A stretch of 64,000 nucleotides of DNA from Diphasiastrum complanatum. Its lineage: Eukaryota; Streptophyta; Lycopodiopsida; Lycopodiales; Lycopodiaceae. The translations under genes and the position numbers were made by a program. How positions within the stretch are numbered: the first letter of the stretch is position 1; every line of letters starts with the position of its first letter. This document shows, piece by piece, positions 1 to 12,889 of the stretch. The stretch is from positions 1,481,787-1,545,786 of the forward strand of contig CM055108.1 of NCBI GenBank assembly GCA_029204225.1, in the 5' to 3' direction. A model generated the notes under the pieces. That model was not told the DNA's origin. It saw only the letters and a program-made list of their open reading frames with translations, and searched no databases.

Positions 1-129
1 CCAATGATGATCCAAAATCAATATTCATGTGATTTATCTTATCATAATATTCTCAATCTCTCTTGCAACTTTTTTTTCTGAAACCAACTTATGGTCCTTC
101 TTCTAAAGTTGAAAATGTTAGATGTATCA

Positions 130-232
<103 letters not shown>

Positions 233-569
233 CATGAAACATAAATTAATATATAACACAAACTGTAAACTAGTGGCATGAAACACACACACAAAACATG
301 CACGCACACACACACCCACCCACACCGACCCTAAACACAATGAAGAAAAAAACAGAGAGAACGTTATAGAGTGCTAATCAAAACTCCTGACCACACGATT
401 ATATCCTACTCCAGAATGTCACCACATGCTCACTCCCTACAGCGTTTGGGCTTTCTTGTGGAACTCATCTTCCAACAAAAAACATTTGAACCATGTCTTT
501 AATAGAAGAAAACAAGGGGTACGCACCTTTCTAGAATTGGGAGTGTTGGTTATCTTTAAACTTTCATGA

Positions 570-571
<2 letters not shown>

Positions 572-612
<41 letters not shown>
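572..612. repeat. (CT)n microsatellite, about 41 bp
   Basis: Pure CT repeat. The matching site in the right arm is 28708-28776 (about 69 bp of AG on the plus strand), so this locus differs in length in the opposite direction to the 133-229 tract. Confidence 0.97.
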
Positions 613-613
<1 letters not shown>

Positions 614-2915
614 GTGAATAAGTCTATTATGGGTGATTCAATATGGCCAAACTATACTTGAAGTGTCATCAGGTCAAAGATTAAAACATTTTCGAAAAAC
701 ACTTTAAAGAGTTTACCTCTCGTACTCTCAGATTCTCTGTGTGCACTCCATTGGCCCAAATATGATCGTTGACAATCCTCCTTGTCCGAATCCTAAGGCC
801 TTTGCATTGTGTGCATGTACATGGTGTCCTCTCATCATATTTTGGCTGAAACTGGTCCAATAATCCAATTGCAAATTGCACAAATTCTTTCACTGTCATT
901 CAAGTGAAAATTGACAAATTCTAGCATGTGACGAATCGTAACATGTGACAAAAAGTGACAAAATAGTCTTTGTACATTTAGTGCATTTTCAACCTTCATT
1001 TGTGATGGAGTGGTGTCTTGGCTTTCCAAAGAGCATATACTATATCCAAAGAGCAAATCGGATTACATCACTATTACAAATAAAGAAATTATGACATAAA
1101 TCAATATGCATACATGTGATGGATCAATAGGCGGTCTACGTCGACTGATGAAAGAGCTTGAAGATGAACCAGTCAATAGTTGTTCATTGTACTTTAGTCT
1201 TGATTGCTGTTTTTTTCTGTGATAGAGCTCAATTATTTTTTCTTTCTCTAAATCACGTGGAGGTACGATAATTGCCCTAGAATTCATAATTCCAATCAAA
1301 TGTCATTGTAAGAACAAATTTGCAAAAAAATTATACACTCATATTCAAATAACAAATAAAGTGCAATTGATGTCAATATCAATAACAATATATACCTGTT
1401 GTTGCGATCATGAGATGAATCGCTATCTGATGATGATGACATATACACATTGTAGCCAACTACTCTATACCACATCATAAGTAATCATTATGAGACTGTA
1501 TGTTTTGAACAAATATAGTAAAATTTGTTAAAGATATGCCAACATCTAATCCATGTAAATTCTACTTATGCTTAATGTAAATCTAATATTCTAGTAACAT
1601 TGCAATCAAGAAAATTGCTTGGGTGGGGCAACACATGACAAGCAATTAAAATGAGGTTCATACCGACAAATGTTAGACATCAGTAGATAGTGTGTGTAGA
1701 TCTATCTCAACTAATTTAAAGACCACATAGCAGTCAATGTTCGAAGCTCTTAGATTAAACTCTTGTCTAAGATGAGTGATGATCTCAAGGTAAATCTCTT
1801 TGGATTGGCCTAGTGTGCCATGGTATCTCACGACGAAATATGCATTTGCCCTTTCTATCTATGGTTGCTTTGTATGCAAGAAATCACACCATTGATCAAC
1901 ATTTATTACAATGCTAAATGATATTTCAACTAATTACTATGATTTCATATAGGGTTATATAGATTCAGCACACCAACAATCAAAAAGATTTTATCATATA
2001 GGTCACATAGCACTAAGGTCCTCAATATAACATAAATGCTTTTGATCATGAATCTAAATGACCCCATGCAACCATTTAAGAGGCCACATGACAAAAGTAA
2101 AAAAAATTATTGACCATGTAATTATGTCACCAAATTATATCAAATCTATGACACCTAGATTATTAATAAACTAAATGTTTTATGACATCACGATTTGACA
2201 TAATATTATATCATAAAATCTTTAAAAAAACTTGTCAAATTACTTTTTTAATAATAATATGTACTATTTCTTATCTCATGATTTTGTCTTGTATGTCAAA
2301 TCTCAAGAAAAATAAAATTTATAACAATATAAACTAGTTTTAACAATCCAATACTACCATAATGATCTTTGAATTGATTTTTCTTACATTCCATCATATT
2401 AAAAAATATATTTTATGTAAAATCCTACAATAAAATATTCTCATAAAAATCTAGAAAAGATTATGAGAATATTGAATGACATTTGAAGCATGCAAGCCCA
2501 TGTGGGGGACCCTCTCACGTGTCAAGAGAAGAAAAGAAAATGCGTCGATTATCCACGCGTGGATAGCTTCTATGTGGATAATCCACACGAAACTTGAATG
2601 CCAATAAAATGGCATTTTCACGAGCATTCTTGCTCCTCTTCTTTTGCTTTCAAGTTTTATAGGTTTTCTAATCTAGTGTTTTAGTGCTCTTGCTTGCTAT
2701 TGCTCTTCTAAGCTCTATAGATCTTGCTCGCTTGCTTGCTTACCTTTTGGTTGCTCTTCATTGCTAGTGATCTTGCTCTTGCTTTTGCTTGCTCTATTGA
2801 TCTTCTTTGTTCTTGCTTTCTATTCATTGCATACTCTTCTAATCTAAAAGTCTTCAATACTCTTTCACTCCCATTCTCCACTACTTTCTAGCTTTTAAAG
2901 TTTTTCTTCGATACA

Positions 2916-4034
2916 ATGTCTTCAAGTCGAAGGTCAAGTGGGAGACCATCTAGAATAAGAGCTCGTGAGGGAGCCCGAAGAATATAATCAAGAGTGGTTT
3001 GAGAATCTATCTCCTCAACAAAGAGATAGAATCAAAAATCTTGTGTATCTTCTTCGGGTGACTCATCGAGAGAATAGCTTCCGAAGATGCCCCTTCCCCA
3101 AGAATCGTGTAGTGTGTATTATGATCTTAATCCACGTGGTGGAGTTATAAAAAATACGCGTGGCAATGTAGTTCATGCCCGTTTGCATGATTTAGTTGTT
3201 TTATATTTTGGTAAAGAATACATGATCGATTGGTCCTCCCAATTGCTTGAAGACAAAAATAAAATAATAGAGACTTTGTATTTTGAATTCCCTCAATCCA
3301 ATGCTTTTAGTAGGACTTGGGCCTTGAATACAATGTGCCTTTGGATTTGAAACAAATGGCAATTGATGAGAAGAGCCGTTAGGAATCCCAAGAATTCCAC
3401 GAAGCCTAGATGGTGCTCCAAAAAGGATTGGAGGAAGGTGAAAGAGAAATTGTTGCAAAACAATCCCCAAAAGTATGAACAACAACGTCGGGACACCGCC
3501 GAGAAGCTCTTAAAACATGACCAAAGTCACTTGGGATCGAGAGGAAGGGGCAATCTAGAAGCTCAATTTGTAAGTGCAATATTTTTTAATATGATTATAT
3601 TTTTGTAATGAGATTGTTAATGTTTTTTATTGCTAAAACTATATTGTATTGCTAAACTATATTTTTTTGTTGAATGTGGCTTAGTGATTTTGGAAGACAC
3701 ATGACTGCCACGGAGTACAAGCAAGGTTACGATTATGGATATGTCGGCCTTAAGGCTTTTATAGAATCCCATGGATTGTTTCCAATCGTAAACTCTTACC
3801 TTTATTGTTTTGTGATTGTTTGTTTACAAGTAAGTTTAATCTCAATTTAATTAAATCTTTGATTCTATTTTGTAGAGAGGCTCTACAACTTCAAGTGTTT
3901 GTGATGTGAAAGAAAATGTGGAAGAGAACGTAGAAGAGTACGTGAATGAAAGCGACGGGGAGTTTGAAGATGTGGACACCAACGTACACCTACAAGATGA
4001 AGGAAGCGAGGAGGGAAGAAGTGCTGATGAGTAG
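2916..4034 (+). pseudogene. Decayed three-exon gene, possibly a plant Ptta/En-Spm-type transposon protein
   Basis: An ATG at 2916 opens a Ser/Arg-rich start (MSSSRRSSGRPSRIRAREG) that shifts frame near 2965. Coding sequence then continues in changing frames through EYNQEWFENLSPQQRDRIK, a YYDLNPRGGVI segment and a basic, helical stretch KKDWRKVKEKLLQNNPQKYE ending at GNLEAQF. A GTAAGTG donor follows at about 3571. A second exon (about 3685-3790, FGRHMTATEYKQGYDYG) and a third acidic exon (about 3877-4034, ending TAG) follow TAG acceptors. The order basic central domain, GSRGRGNLE-like turn and acidic tail is reminiscent of Transposase_24 (PF03004), but I cannot confirm this. Frameshifts make it non-functional as it stands. 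Confidence 0.4.
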
Positions 4035-4196
4035 AGGTTTTTAAATTAAATGTAAGGCCTTGTAGAAGGCAATGTAGGAAGAGAGGATTTATTCTCTCAT
4101 CAATGTACTTGTTTTTAAATCAATCAATATAATGTTTTGGCATCACATCATTTTTGCAAAATTTTTGAATGCATATATTTTTAATCCATAAATGCA

Positions 4197-4330
4197 AATG
4201 TATAGTCTATTGAATGCACATCTATTGATTGCAAATGTATCTATTGATGTATTCAATGCAATGTATAATCTATTTAATGCACATCTATGTAATGCAAATG
4301 TATCCATTGATGAATTCAATGCAATGTATC
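4197..4330. repeat. 63-bp tandem repeat, two copies plus a partial
   Basis: Units start at 4197, 4260 and 4323 with AATGTATA; they share TTCAATGC ends and differ by a few substitutions. AT-rich and non-coding, just downstream of the decayed gene at 2916-4034. Confidence 0.85.
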
Positions 4331-4795
4331 TATTTTAGCACATGATTTGTATGCTAGAATGCACAATAAAAAATAATGGAAATAGATAACACATTAAGTT
4401 ATCAACCAAATATCAAATGAATCAAAATAAATGTGAATTTACCTTTACTATTGTATCTCCATTGTTTTGCAATCTTTGCTTTTCCTTTTGCATGCACTTG
4501 ATCTTTGAATCCTTTGCAATGAAAGCTCATTTTTCATATCCAAACCTACATCACAAACACAAAAAATCTTAAAACTTATGATCACAAAACACATACTATT
4601 AACATCCATCAATGGACTAAAAATCCTAAACACTATCAATCTTCTCACTCACATTCATCCTCATCTCATTCTCGCTCCCATCTATACTCTCTTTTTTTTC
4701 TCTCTCACACAACACAAAAATAGAAAGTCACCTCTATTTTTGGAGTGGACCACATTTTGGTTCGCGCCAAATGTTTTTTTTTTTTGACAAATTTT

Positions 4796-5480
4796 TTTGT
4801 GTGGATTATCCACGCGTGGATAATCCACGGAAATTCCAGAAACCTTCCCGTGTGGATATCGCATGAATATAAAAAAAAAATTATCCATGCGGTATCCACG
4901 GCCTCAACTCTCTGGATTTTGCGTGGATAAAGCGAATTTTGCGTGGATAATCCACACGCGGATAATTATCCACACAGTATCCACGCAAAAGCCAAGATTT
5001 TTTTATTTTATTTTTACTATGGTGTGGATTATCACGCGTGGATTATCCACATGTGGATAATCCACGGAAATTCCAGAAACCTTTCCGTGTGGATACCGCA
5101 TGAATATAAAAAAAAATTTATCCACGTAGTATCCACGGCCTCAACTCTCTGGATTTTGCGTGGATAAAACGAATTTTGCGTGGATAATCCACATGCGGAT
5201 AATTATCCACACAGTATCCACGCAAAAGCCAAGATTTTTTTATTTTATTTTTACTATGGTGTGGATTATCCACGCATGGATTATCCACACAAAATTAGAA
5301 TTCCTATTTTCGGCTTCGGGTGTCGGAGGTTTGCTCGACTGTCGGTAGTCGAACTTGGCGTGGATAATCCACGCATTTTGAATTTCATGACGTCCGACCG
5401 ATCTACTGCCAGAAAAGACATTTGCGTGGAACATCCATACGTGGATAATCCACGCACTCGTATCTACGCGTATATCCATG
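4796..5480. repeat. Tandem array of palindromic GTGGATAATCCAC motifs
   Basis: Two long tandem units begin at 4799 and 5022 (223 and 237 bp), followed by a partial third from 5259. Each unit holds several copies of GTGGATTATCCACG in both orientations. Positions 4801-4828 form a perfect 28-bp palindrome whose half is GTGGATTATCCACG. Motif copies continue singly to about 5450. Open frames here (repeated WIIHAWIIH-like peptides) are by-products of the repeat. The likely role is as subterminal protein-binding sites of a DNA transposon, by analogy with CACTA elements. Confidence 0.85.
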
Positions 5481-5809
5481 CCAATCCATGGCTATATCCA
5501 CGCGAATGTTTTTTTGCCCGCACGTTCTCCTTTGTATTGTGCATGGATATTTGCTATATGTGTTCTTGTGTGAGATCATCTTCAATCGGATCTAGTATAG
5601 GTTTCGTTGATATTCAAGCGACATTCAGCAATTCAATAAAAAAGTGTCGGTTTATCCAAAGTTTGATCCAAAAAGAAAATCTCATTCAAATCTGTCTGAT
5701 TATCTTGTTAACACATATATCCTGCTGTACAATCAATCATTGCAAGAGCTTCATTCTAGTTGACAGTATCCGTTTGAGAATCGTAATGAACTCCCAAATT
5801 TTTCTCTGA

Positions 5810-6254
5810 TCATTCACAAGTATGATCTATTGTTGATGAATTATCATCCTCTTCTTGAACCACTGGTTTGATAGTCCAAGTTGCAGGATCAACTTTGACT
5901 ACACGTTTATGATTTTCAAAAGTGATTTTCCCGGTACCCCAGTTATGAATTACTTGCGCAACTCGTAACCATGGACGTCCCAATAGAACTCGGTAGACAT
6001 TTGGTGCTTCTGGTAAGTCCATTACTACGAAAGTCAGTGACAAACTGTACTCTCACAATTTTGACAGGTATATCTTCAACCATTTCTCGCGGACAAACTA
6101 TCGTTTGATCAGCTAGCTTAATGGCAAAAGTTGCGGGCTTGATCTTTGTAAGGCCCCATTTTTCACATAGCTTTGTAGAAATTAGGCTAACTCCTAAACC
6201 ACCATCTACCACATTTGCTTCCTTAGGAAATTGTCTATGGTATATCAACATGGT
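5810..6254 (-). pseudogene. Gypsy aspartic protease region (retropepsin-like), frameshifted
   Basis: The first part reads VVDGGLGVSLISTKLCEKWG, where DGG occupies the place of the catalytic D-[ST]-G of retropepsins. Downstream, in another frame, come FVVMDLPEAPNVYRVLLGRP and WLRVAQVIHNWGTGKITFEN, the typical Gypsy protease C-terminal pattern LLGRPWL. The frame change between the two parts (near 6030) and the altered active site make the copy inactive. A stop precedes the reverse transcriptase that would normally follow. Confidence 0.75.
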
Positions 6255-6275
6255 GATATTCTTTTGTTCACTTTC

Positions 6276-7010
6276 TCAAGCGGCTCTGACATGGAGTACT
6301 TCATTAGATTCTTCAAATCTAACACAAAAAAGTGAATCTTGATGGACTTCTGGATTTGCTTGAGCTAACTTTTGCGCTAAGACTTTTTTTGCTTTTGGCA
6401 CCAACTTCAGGAACTCTCCCAATGAAATATTAATCTTACTAGTAGTAGCATTGGCATTTGTTGATGCAATAGTGGTGGATGTGGTAGTAGTCTGTCCTGT
6501 TGTATAAAGCAACATACTGATATTCGGCTCATCATCTGAATCTTCATCCTCCTCCCGAATTGCATCGTCCATAGCATTTTGCAAGAGTGCATACTCATTA
6601 TGGCATTTTAGCTCACGTCTGATTCGTTTAGGTAGACCTGACAAAAATCACATAATCATGGCATTTTCGTTAATCAACTCAGATTTGCACTCAGATCTGA
6701 GACGTTTCACCCATTCAATGTAATCTCAAACCATTTCCCACTTTTCCATTTAAATTTTACTTAAAAGTAGAAAAGGGTCTTCCATAAACTTCTAAGGTTT
6801 GAACCGTGTGATAAGGACTCTTTTAACAACCTCCCAATCTGTACCCTCAGTCTAGAAATCTGTTGGGAAGAATTGTTCGCCCTTCAAACTGAAGGTTCTA
6901 TGATCAAAACCAAAGGTGTCTGCAATTTGACGAAGGTTTCCTGAAAGAGGGCAAAAAGTTATCAGCTTTCATGACGATTTTTGCTTCCTTTTGACCAAAA
7001 TCTGGTAGTA
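6276..7010 (-). pseudogene. Gypsy gag remnant
   Basis: The longest open stretch (6276-6644) reads LPKRIRRELKCHNEYALLQN, then an acidic DDAIREEDEDSDDEPN run and a Thr-rich linker, ending ESNEVLHVRAA. Upstream to about 7010 the minus strand has short fragments in several frames interrupted by stops. Position between the primer-binding site and the protease, orientation and composition fit the C-terminal half of a plant Gypsy gag. No zinc knuckle was seen. Confidence 0.5.
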
Positions 7011-7235
7011 TTGACAGATTTTTGTTGTTTTTACTGATATCTCAGATCCAAATGGATCTTAAGATTGATGATCTGAATAGCTTCCCTTGTTCTACAATCA
7101 GATTAGATTTCAAACAAGCAAAATCACTCCCAACTATCTCTAAATACAGATCTAACACTATTCATGCCACGGCAAGATGTCTAATGCAAGCTAACCATCC
7201 AACAAACATGCTGCAAACTGAAAAATTGGCGTAGC

Positions 7236-7253
7236 TCTCCGGCAACGATGCCA
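7236..7253 (-). other. Gypsy primer-binding site
   Basis: On the minus strand TGGCATCGTTGCCGGAGA directly follows the LTR. It matches the TGGCGCCGTTGCCGGGGA consensus of many plant Gypsy elements with a few substitutions, and marks the inner edge of the 5' LTR. Confidence 0.75.
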
Positions 7254-7254
7254 A

Positions 7255-7990
7255 AATTATAGTGGGTTTCTTTCCTTGCCTAACTTGAATCCAAGATCTA
7301 ATCAATCTAGCATCAAAGAGATGAAGTTAGTTGTCACGCATAGATTTGTTCCCATGAGAGCAATAGTATCGTTCAGATTTCAACATGAATGGAAGATTAA
7401 CATCTCTAACATCCATTAACCCTAAGCAATAACACTACATCCACTAACACTAGATCCACAACAAAGATAGCTTACTCTTTCTCTCTCTCCCTTTCTCTCT
7501 CATAAAAAGTATAACAACATGCGATCCCAATAACAATCAGATCCAATAACTAACAAAATCCAAAGAAAGCATGAGAGATGGAGGAAAAGTGATAGAGAGC
7601 AAGGACATTCATCAATCCATTTCAATAGAGAACCAATTTAATTTATTGAAATGAGAAAATGAACATGTGTAGGAACTCGAGTTGGTCCCTTTTTATAGTA
7701 GAGAGGAGGACCCTGGTTTCTGAATCCTATTAGTCCATTTCTGCCTCTCTAATTATTCAAATTTAAAAAAGGGTGGGAACCATCCAAATTGGAGGGAAAC
7801 CCAACTTTATTCACTAACTTGACATTCAAGCCCTGCGACATTAAAAGTCCCACAAAAAGGCCTAGAGTCCTTTTATTGACTTTCAACTAATCAAATTTCT
7901 ATGTGATCAACGGGTTCATGTATGGTGCCAAATCCCTCTCACTTATTAACTAGGGTTAGGGTTGCCTTGGGATCCGCAAACCCTCCAACA
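7255..7990 (-). mobile_element. Gypsy 5' LTR, minus strand
   Basis: On the minus strand it begins TGTTGGAGGGTTTGCGGAT at 7990 and ends near 7255 beside the primer-binding site, about 736 bp. A TATAAAAAGGG motif (minus strand, about 7690-7700) is the likely promoter TATA box. The LTR family recurs at 19125-19645, 39970-40621 and 41240-41937. Confidence 0.8.
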
Positions 7991-8898
<908 letters not shown>

Positions 8899-8959
8899 TG
8901 GGTGTGGGCGATGGATGGTTGCGGGTGCTAGTTGCTGGTGATGGACACTGGAGATGACA

Positions 8960-10290
8960 GTCTATGAAGGTTGCCTACTAGCACCCAGGTTTCCAGCACA
9001 TTTCAGGTTTGGTTTTCCCAACACGTCATCATCACATTTGTCAGAGCTCCCACTGCGCCCAGACTCCATTGCATTTCGGGCCAGTTTAGGTCTTATTTCC
9101 AATGCATTATCTCCATCGCATTTATCAATCAAAAATTGTGCTCCATCAATGCTTTTGATCAGACTCCATCTTCATCACCTTTCAGTCAGAAAAACGTGGC
9201 CTATCTAGTGGCTCTCTTTTGCCACCCACAGGTCTATGCTTAATGGAATCATACTAGGTTACTACCTGTCAGAAATAAAAGAAGCAACTTCCTCCATCAC
9301 CGCCTCTTCCAGCCTCATCTCCAACTCCCGCTTCCATGACGTCCCTCAGCGATCTATGTGATACATGCAGTGCGCCACCCCTTTTCGGTCTAGTGTCTCT
9401 CATAACCAGTATGTATACGGATATGTTGGCTCTTCAAGAACGAGTAACGACACTTGAAACAGAAAATTCAAGCCTCAAAGCTCAAATGGATGCATTTAGC
9501 AAAGCTCCAGAAGTGAACCCCGATTAGATCAAAGCACTGGAGGAGAAAATTCAGACCTTGACAAAAAGTTGGGCCGACATGCTCAGAAATACTAAAGCAA
9601 AAAGCAATAAGTTAGTTTCATAGGTGATGGAAGAACAAGCCAAATGAGAATACAAATCTCAAAATGTCCACATCAGAGGTCTTTCCGAAACCAACCCCGT
9701 ACTTGCAGCAAAAGAACTTATGGCCTCACTTTCCTATGAGGAAGAGGAAGCCGACATGGAAGCAGCTTGGCACAGTAAGCTCGACTCTTCAATTGTCTTC
9801 ATCCGTTTCAAATACACTGATTATCATAATGAAGTTCTTAAGAGTCGTGGACGTCTTAAAGGTAGTAACATTTTTGTTAATGAGGATCTAACTACCTTAC
9901 AGTGGAAGGAATAAAAGCAGCTCATTGAGGAAGCAAATGCGATAGGAAAAAGAGTTATTTTTTGAAATGATGAACATTTCCTAGTTACCCCATTTGGAAC
10001 TCATCACTCAGTGATGCATGTGAGAGCCTTCTAGTCAATATTGAATTTTCAAACTGTTAGTATTTAAAGTTGCCTCCTGTGTGAGAGCCTTTCATTGAAG
10101 CTTACTATTCAGAGTTAGGTTGAGAGTTAGAGCACTTAAGAGATATTTTTCTCTTCTTAGTTAGTTTGGTTTTAATTTTGTTGTTTTGACGACATTGCTC
10201 CATCTTGGTGCCATCCATTTTGATGTACTTGTTCATCTTATATGCCTTTGGGCATGGGAAAGACGTTAATAAGGCTTTCTTTTTTTTCCT
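8960..10290 (+). mobile_element. LINE (L1-like) remnant: ORF1 plus 3' tail, no ORF2
   Basis: A degenerate ORF1 (9336-10005) is followed by a non-coding tail with TGCCTTTGGGCATGGGAAAG and TTAATAAGGCTTTC then a T run (10237-10289). That combination resembles 3' ends of plant LINEs. No endonuclease or reverse transcriptase lies between, so the element is internally deleted. The 5' border is uncertain. Confidence 0.5.
9336..10005 (+). pseudogene. LINE ORF1-like protein remnant
   Basis: The first segment ends in a short coiled coil (LALQERVTTLETENSSLKAQ). After stops and frame changes come HIRGLSETNP, an acidic linker EEEEADMEAAWHSKL, and SSIVFIRFKYTDYHNEVLK, RGRLKGSNIFVNEDLT, ending KRVIF. A coiled coil followed by an RRM-like unit with the VNEDLT signature is the usual order in L1-type ORF1 proteins, which bind element RNA. 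At least three in-frame stops and one frameshift separate the pieces. Confidence 0.55.
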
Positions 10291-10650
10291 TCTCTCGCTC
10301 TCGACATTATCTTGCTCTATCAGCATTCGCAAAAAAACCTAGAATTATGTAATATCATTATTTTATTGTTCTGAAATGTGTAATTATATTATTAAAAAAT
10401 TGAAAATTGTACACACAAGACTTGTGAAAGTTGTACAAAAGAACACAAACATACCAAACCATTGTGAATAAAAAAATGGCATAAAAAAATCAACAGCTCC
10501 TACCAAATGTAAAATCTAATAGTAGTATATTTAAAATAGCAACAACCTGAATAGATGACATTGTGTAGTACATAAAAGTAAACTGTAAATGCAAATGACA
10601 ATATTGTGTCAAGATTACAACCTCTACATTATTATTGTACCATAACAACC

Positions 10651-11760
10651 TCATATACCTTTTTGAGGCTCTTCATTTTTGTCAAGGTCTTGCTCTCTTG
10701 CCGTAACTGGATCAACTTCGTTACATACAATTTGCTCATCGTAAGTTATACTAGGGACACCTTCATTAGAGACATCTTGCATACCTGTATTAACAACAAC
10801 TTCTTTGTCATTGTCAGAATCAGTTGAAAATGGATCCTTTGGTTGAAAATCGAAGACAAGAGTGTCTACAAATTTGGAATCATGTCCGTGGGTGATGGCC
10901 CCATGGAGGACAAGCTTAACCATGACATTTGAACGATGCAGCTATGGTTTCTGACCTCACTATAAAATCATCTAAAAAATCCAATGTGGGTGGGTGAGTC
11001 AACCAAAGATATCCCATGGCTTAGTCTGGTAATGCTTGCTCGGCCTAGCAGTCCACCAATAAAGCATCTACAACGACTTTATAGTTGCCTACAAGTTCAT
11101 ACAAATTGTGAGATATAAATATAGTTCATAGTTGTTTGACAAGAATAAATGAAAATAATATACAAATAATGTACGAGATCACCCATGGCTTTAAATTAGT
11201 ACTCGCCAACTTATGTTTGATGAGATCATATTTTGATTTTAAACATGATTGAACAATTGCAGGTAGGTCACTTCTTTTAACAGCCCTTTTAGAAGCCGTC
11301 TCACACCAAGAAGGACATCTGCTACACATATCATCAATAAAGCTATTTGATATTTGATATCTCTTGAATGCATCTGGTTGTGATAAACTAACTCCATTAT
11401 ATATTCCTCTTTCATGTGATCCAATATTGTGTTCCCCATGTTTCATCTATTTTTTGTAAGGTCACAATATTCTATCAAAGATAAGACATTATCGGAAAAC
11501 TCAAAGGAGTCTTTCTTGTCAAACACAATTGATCCACTCAATAATTTGTCAATAAGAGTTTCAGTTTCAATCTCCAATAGACCTTGTAGAAGTTGCACAA
11601 GATATGGAGTGATTGATTTCAAATCATTCTTTGTGTTGGGTTTTATTTTACCATTTCCTCAAGAATTTTATCCACTTCTTCTAGACATTATTCGAAGAAA
11701 ACAACACACAATTACATTCCTTTGGCTCTTTCTGCTGCATCACATCTTCCAACATTGATT
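10651..11760 (-). pseudogene. Unrecognised coding remnants, minus strand
   Basis: Two neighbouring open stretches on the minus strand (11446-11126 and 10923-10651) plus coding-like DNA upstream to about 11760. The first carries SRCPSWCETASKRAVKRSDL and KSKYDLIKHKLASTNLKPW ending at a possible GTGATC donor. The second is acidic (FQPKDPFSTDSDNDKEVVV). Upstream, LLSGSIVFDKKDSFEFSDN reads in a third frame. Frames change repeatedly and stops intervene, so this looks like a dead gene or transposon ORF. I do not recognise the family. Confidence 0.3.
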
Positions 11761-12325
11761 TGAAAACCTAATATACAATTTTTTATTTGCAATTACATCA
11801 GTCACATTGGTTCACAAAGATAATAACAAAACAACATGCTTGAATTTATTCTCTTTATAAAGACATGTATCTTCCACTTACACTACTTTCACTAACTCTA
11901 ACCACATGCATTCATCTTGATGGAGGGTGAATAGAGAAGGAGAGAGAGAGAGAGGTAGAATAGAGAAAGAGAGAGAGAGAGAGAGGTAGAGAAGAGGGTA
12001 TAGATGGATTTTAGCTCAAATGTCATGCTCATGCTTATGGAGAAACTTTAGTTAGCATAAAGCAAAAACAATGGAAACTAAAACAACAAGCAAATCACAA
12101 CAAGGGCATAAGCAAGATTGATTATCAAATGAGGATGCTTGAGCTTACAAAATAGTAGAGTCTCCTCCTCTCTGTAAAGCACAATAAATGGTTACAAATG
12201 GTGTCTTTTTATCTTTGGGGTGGCCCTTGCCCCTTGTTTCCTATTGGCTATTTGGAATAGATGGAATTGTAATCCACACCATCCACAAGAAACACAAATG
12301 AATCTATGGTGTAGGAAGAAACGTA
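11761..12325. other. Non-coding DNA with GA-rich patch
   Basis: Contains GA tracts at about 11941-11984; otherwise no recognisable gene or repeat. It abuts the truncated edge of the Copia LTR at 12326. Confidence 0.6.
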
Positions 12326-12872
12326 TGAATAGCTGATTTATACTAAGTAATTAGGTTGGCAAATGCGATTGCCAGTTGGCTAGTGTCCGCTGGCATTCAT
12401 CCAGTTCCTTCTCAGAATTTGATTGCTGATAAGCAGTGAAAAATGGCCGTAAACAGTCTGTTTGCATAAATGAACTAAAATTGTCACTCTGCAGAAAGGA
12501 ACGAAAACTGCCACAGGCGATAGTGTCACAAAAAGACGACAGTGTCGGCATTTTTGCGAAAAAAATGACAGTCATAAAATCTCATTTCCTTAATATTGGA
12601 GTAGCCCCACACTTTGCCAGAGTCATTTCCTTAACATTTGAGACACTTTGAAAACTGCAAAAAATGCAACTTTGCATTTTTACTCGCAATCTCTGATAGG
12701 CGAAAAATGTGACACTGTTGTCAAACTCCATGTATTTTTGCATAAGACTGTGTAAAAACACTTGTAAATCTGCAGACTATGTAAAGACATGGAAAAATTC
12801 GCAGAACTGGATAAACAATGGATGAGGATTAAAACTGACTAGTCGATTAGTAAGAATGAGATTAATCCAACA
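12326..12872 (-). mobile_element. Copia 3' LTR, truncated
   Basis: Matches 17685-18216 closely. It starts (minus strand) with TGTTGGATTAATCTC right after a polypurine tract and stops at 12326, where similarity to the 5' LTR ends; the remaining LTR sequence is missing. Confidence 0.85.
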
Positions 12873-12889
12873 CTCCCTCTTAATCTGAA

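Larger units (their letters stand above)
2541..5560. mobile_element. Inner module of left arm: decayed gene plus palindromic motif arrays
   Basis: This block lies directly inside the left arm and has no counterpart beside the right arm. GTGGATAATCCAC-type motifs occur at its outer end (2546-2590) and in a dense array at its inner end (4796-5480), with a decayed intron-containing gene between. That arrangement resembles a CACTA element, in which short motifs in both orientations fill the subterminal regions and bind the element's own protein. No CACTA-type terminal sequence or clear target-site duplication was found, so the borders are approximate and the class is inferred. Confidence 0.45.
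5561..7990 (-). mobile_element. Gypsy LTR retrotransposon, 5' fragment (LTR-gag-protease), minus strand
   Basis: Reading on the minus strand from 7990: an LTR, a TTGCCGG-type primer-binding site, gag remnants and a retropepsin-like segment. Sequence recognisable as the element stops soon after the protease (about 5810); reverse transcriptase, integrase and 3' LTR are absent. 5561-5809 shows nothing recognisable. The LTR matches those at 39970-40621 and 41240-41937, so the three belong to one family. Confidence 0.8.

Noticed and set aside
4197-5480. CRISPR-like array because of regularly spaced palindromes
   Set aside because: Plant nuclear DNA, irregular spacing, and repeats in both orientations within larger tandem units.
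4745-5809. Open frames with repeated WIIHAWIIH or DNPH peptides, including a 209-codon frame
   Set aside because: They run through the palindromic tandem array; the peptide repetition follows from the DNA repeat.
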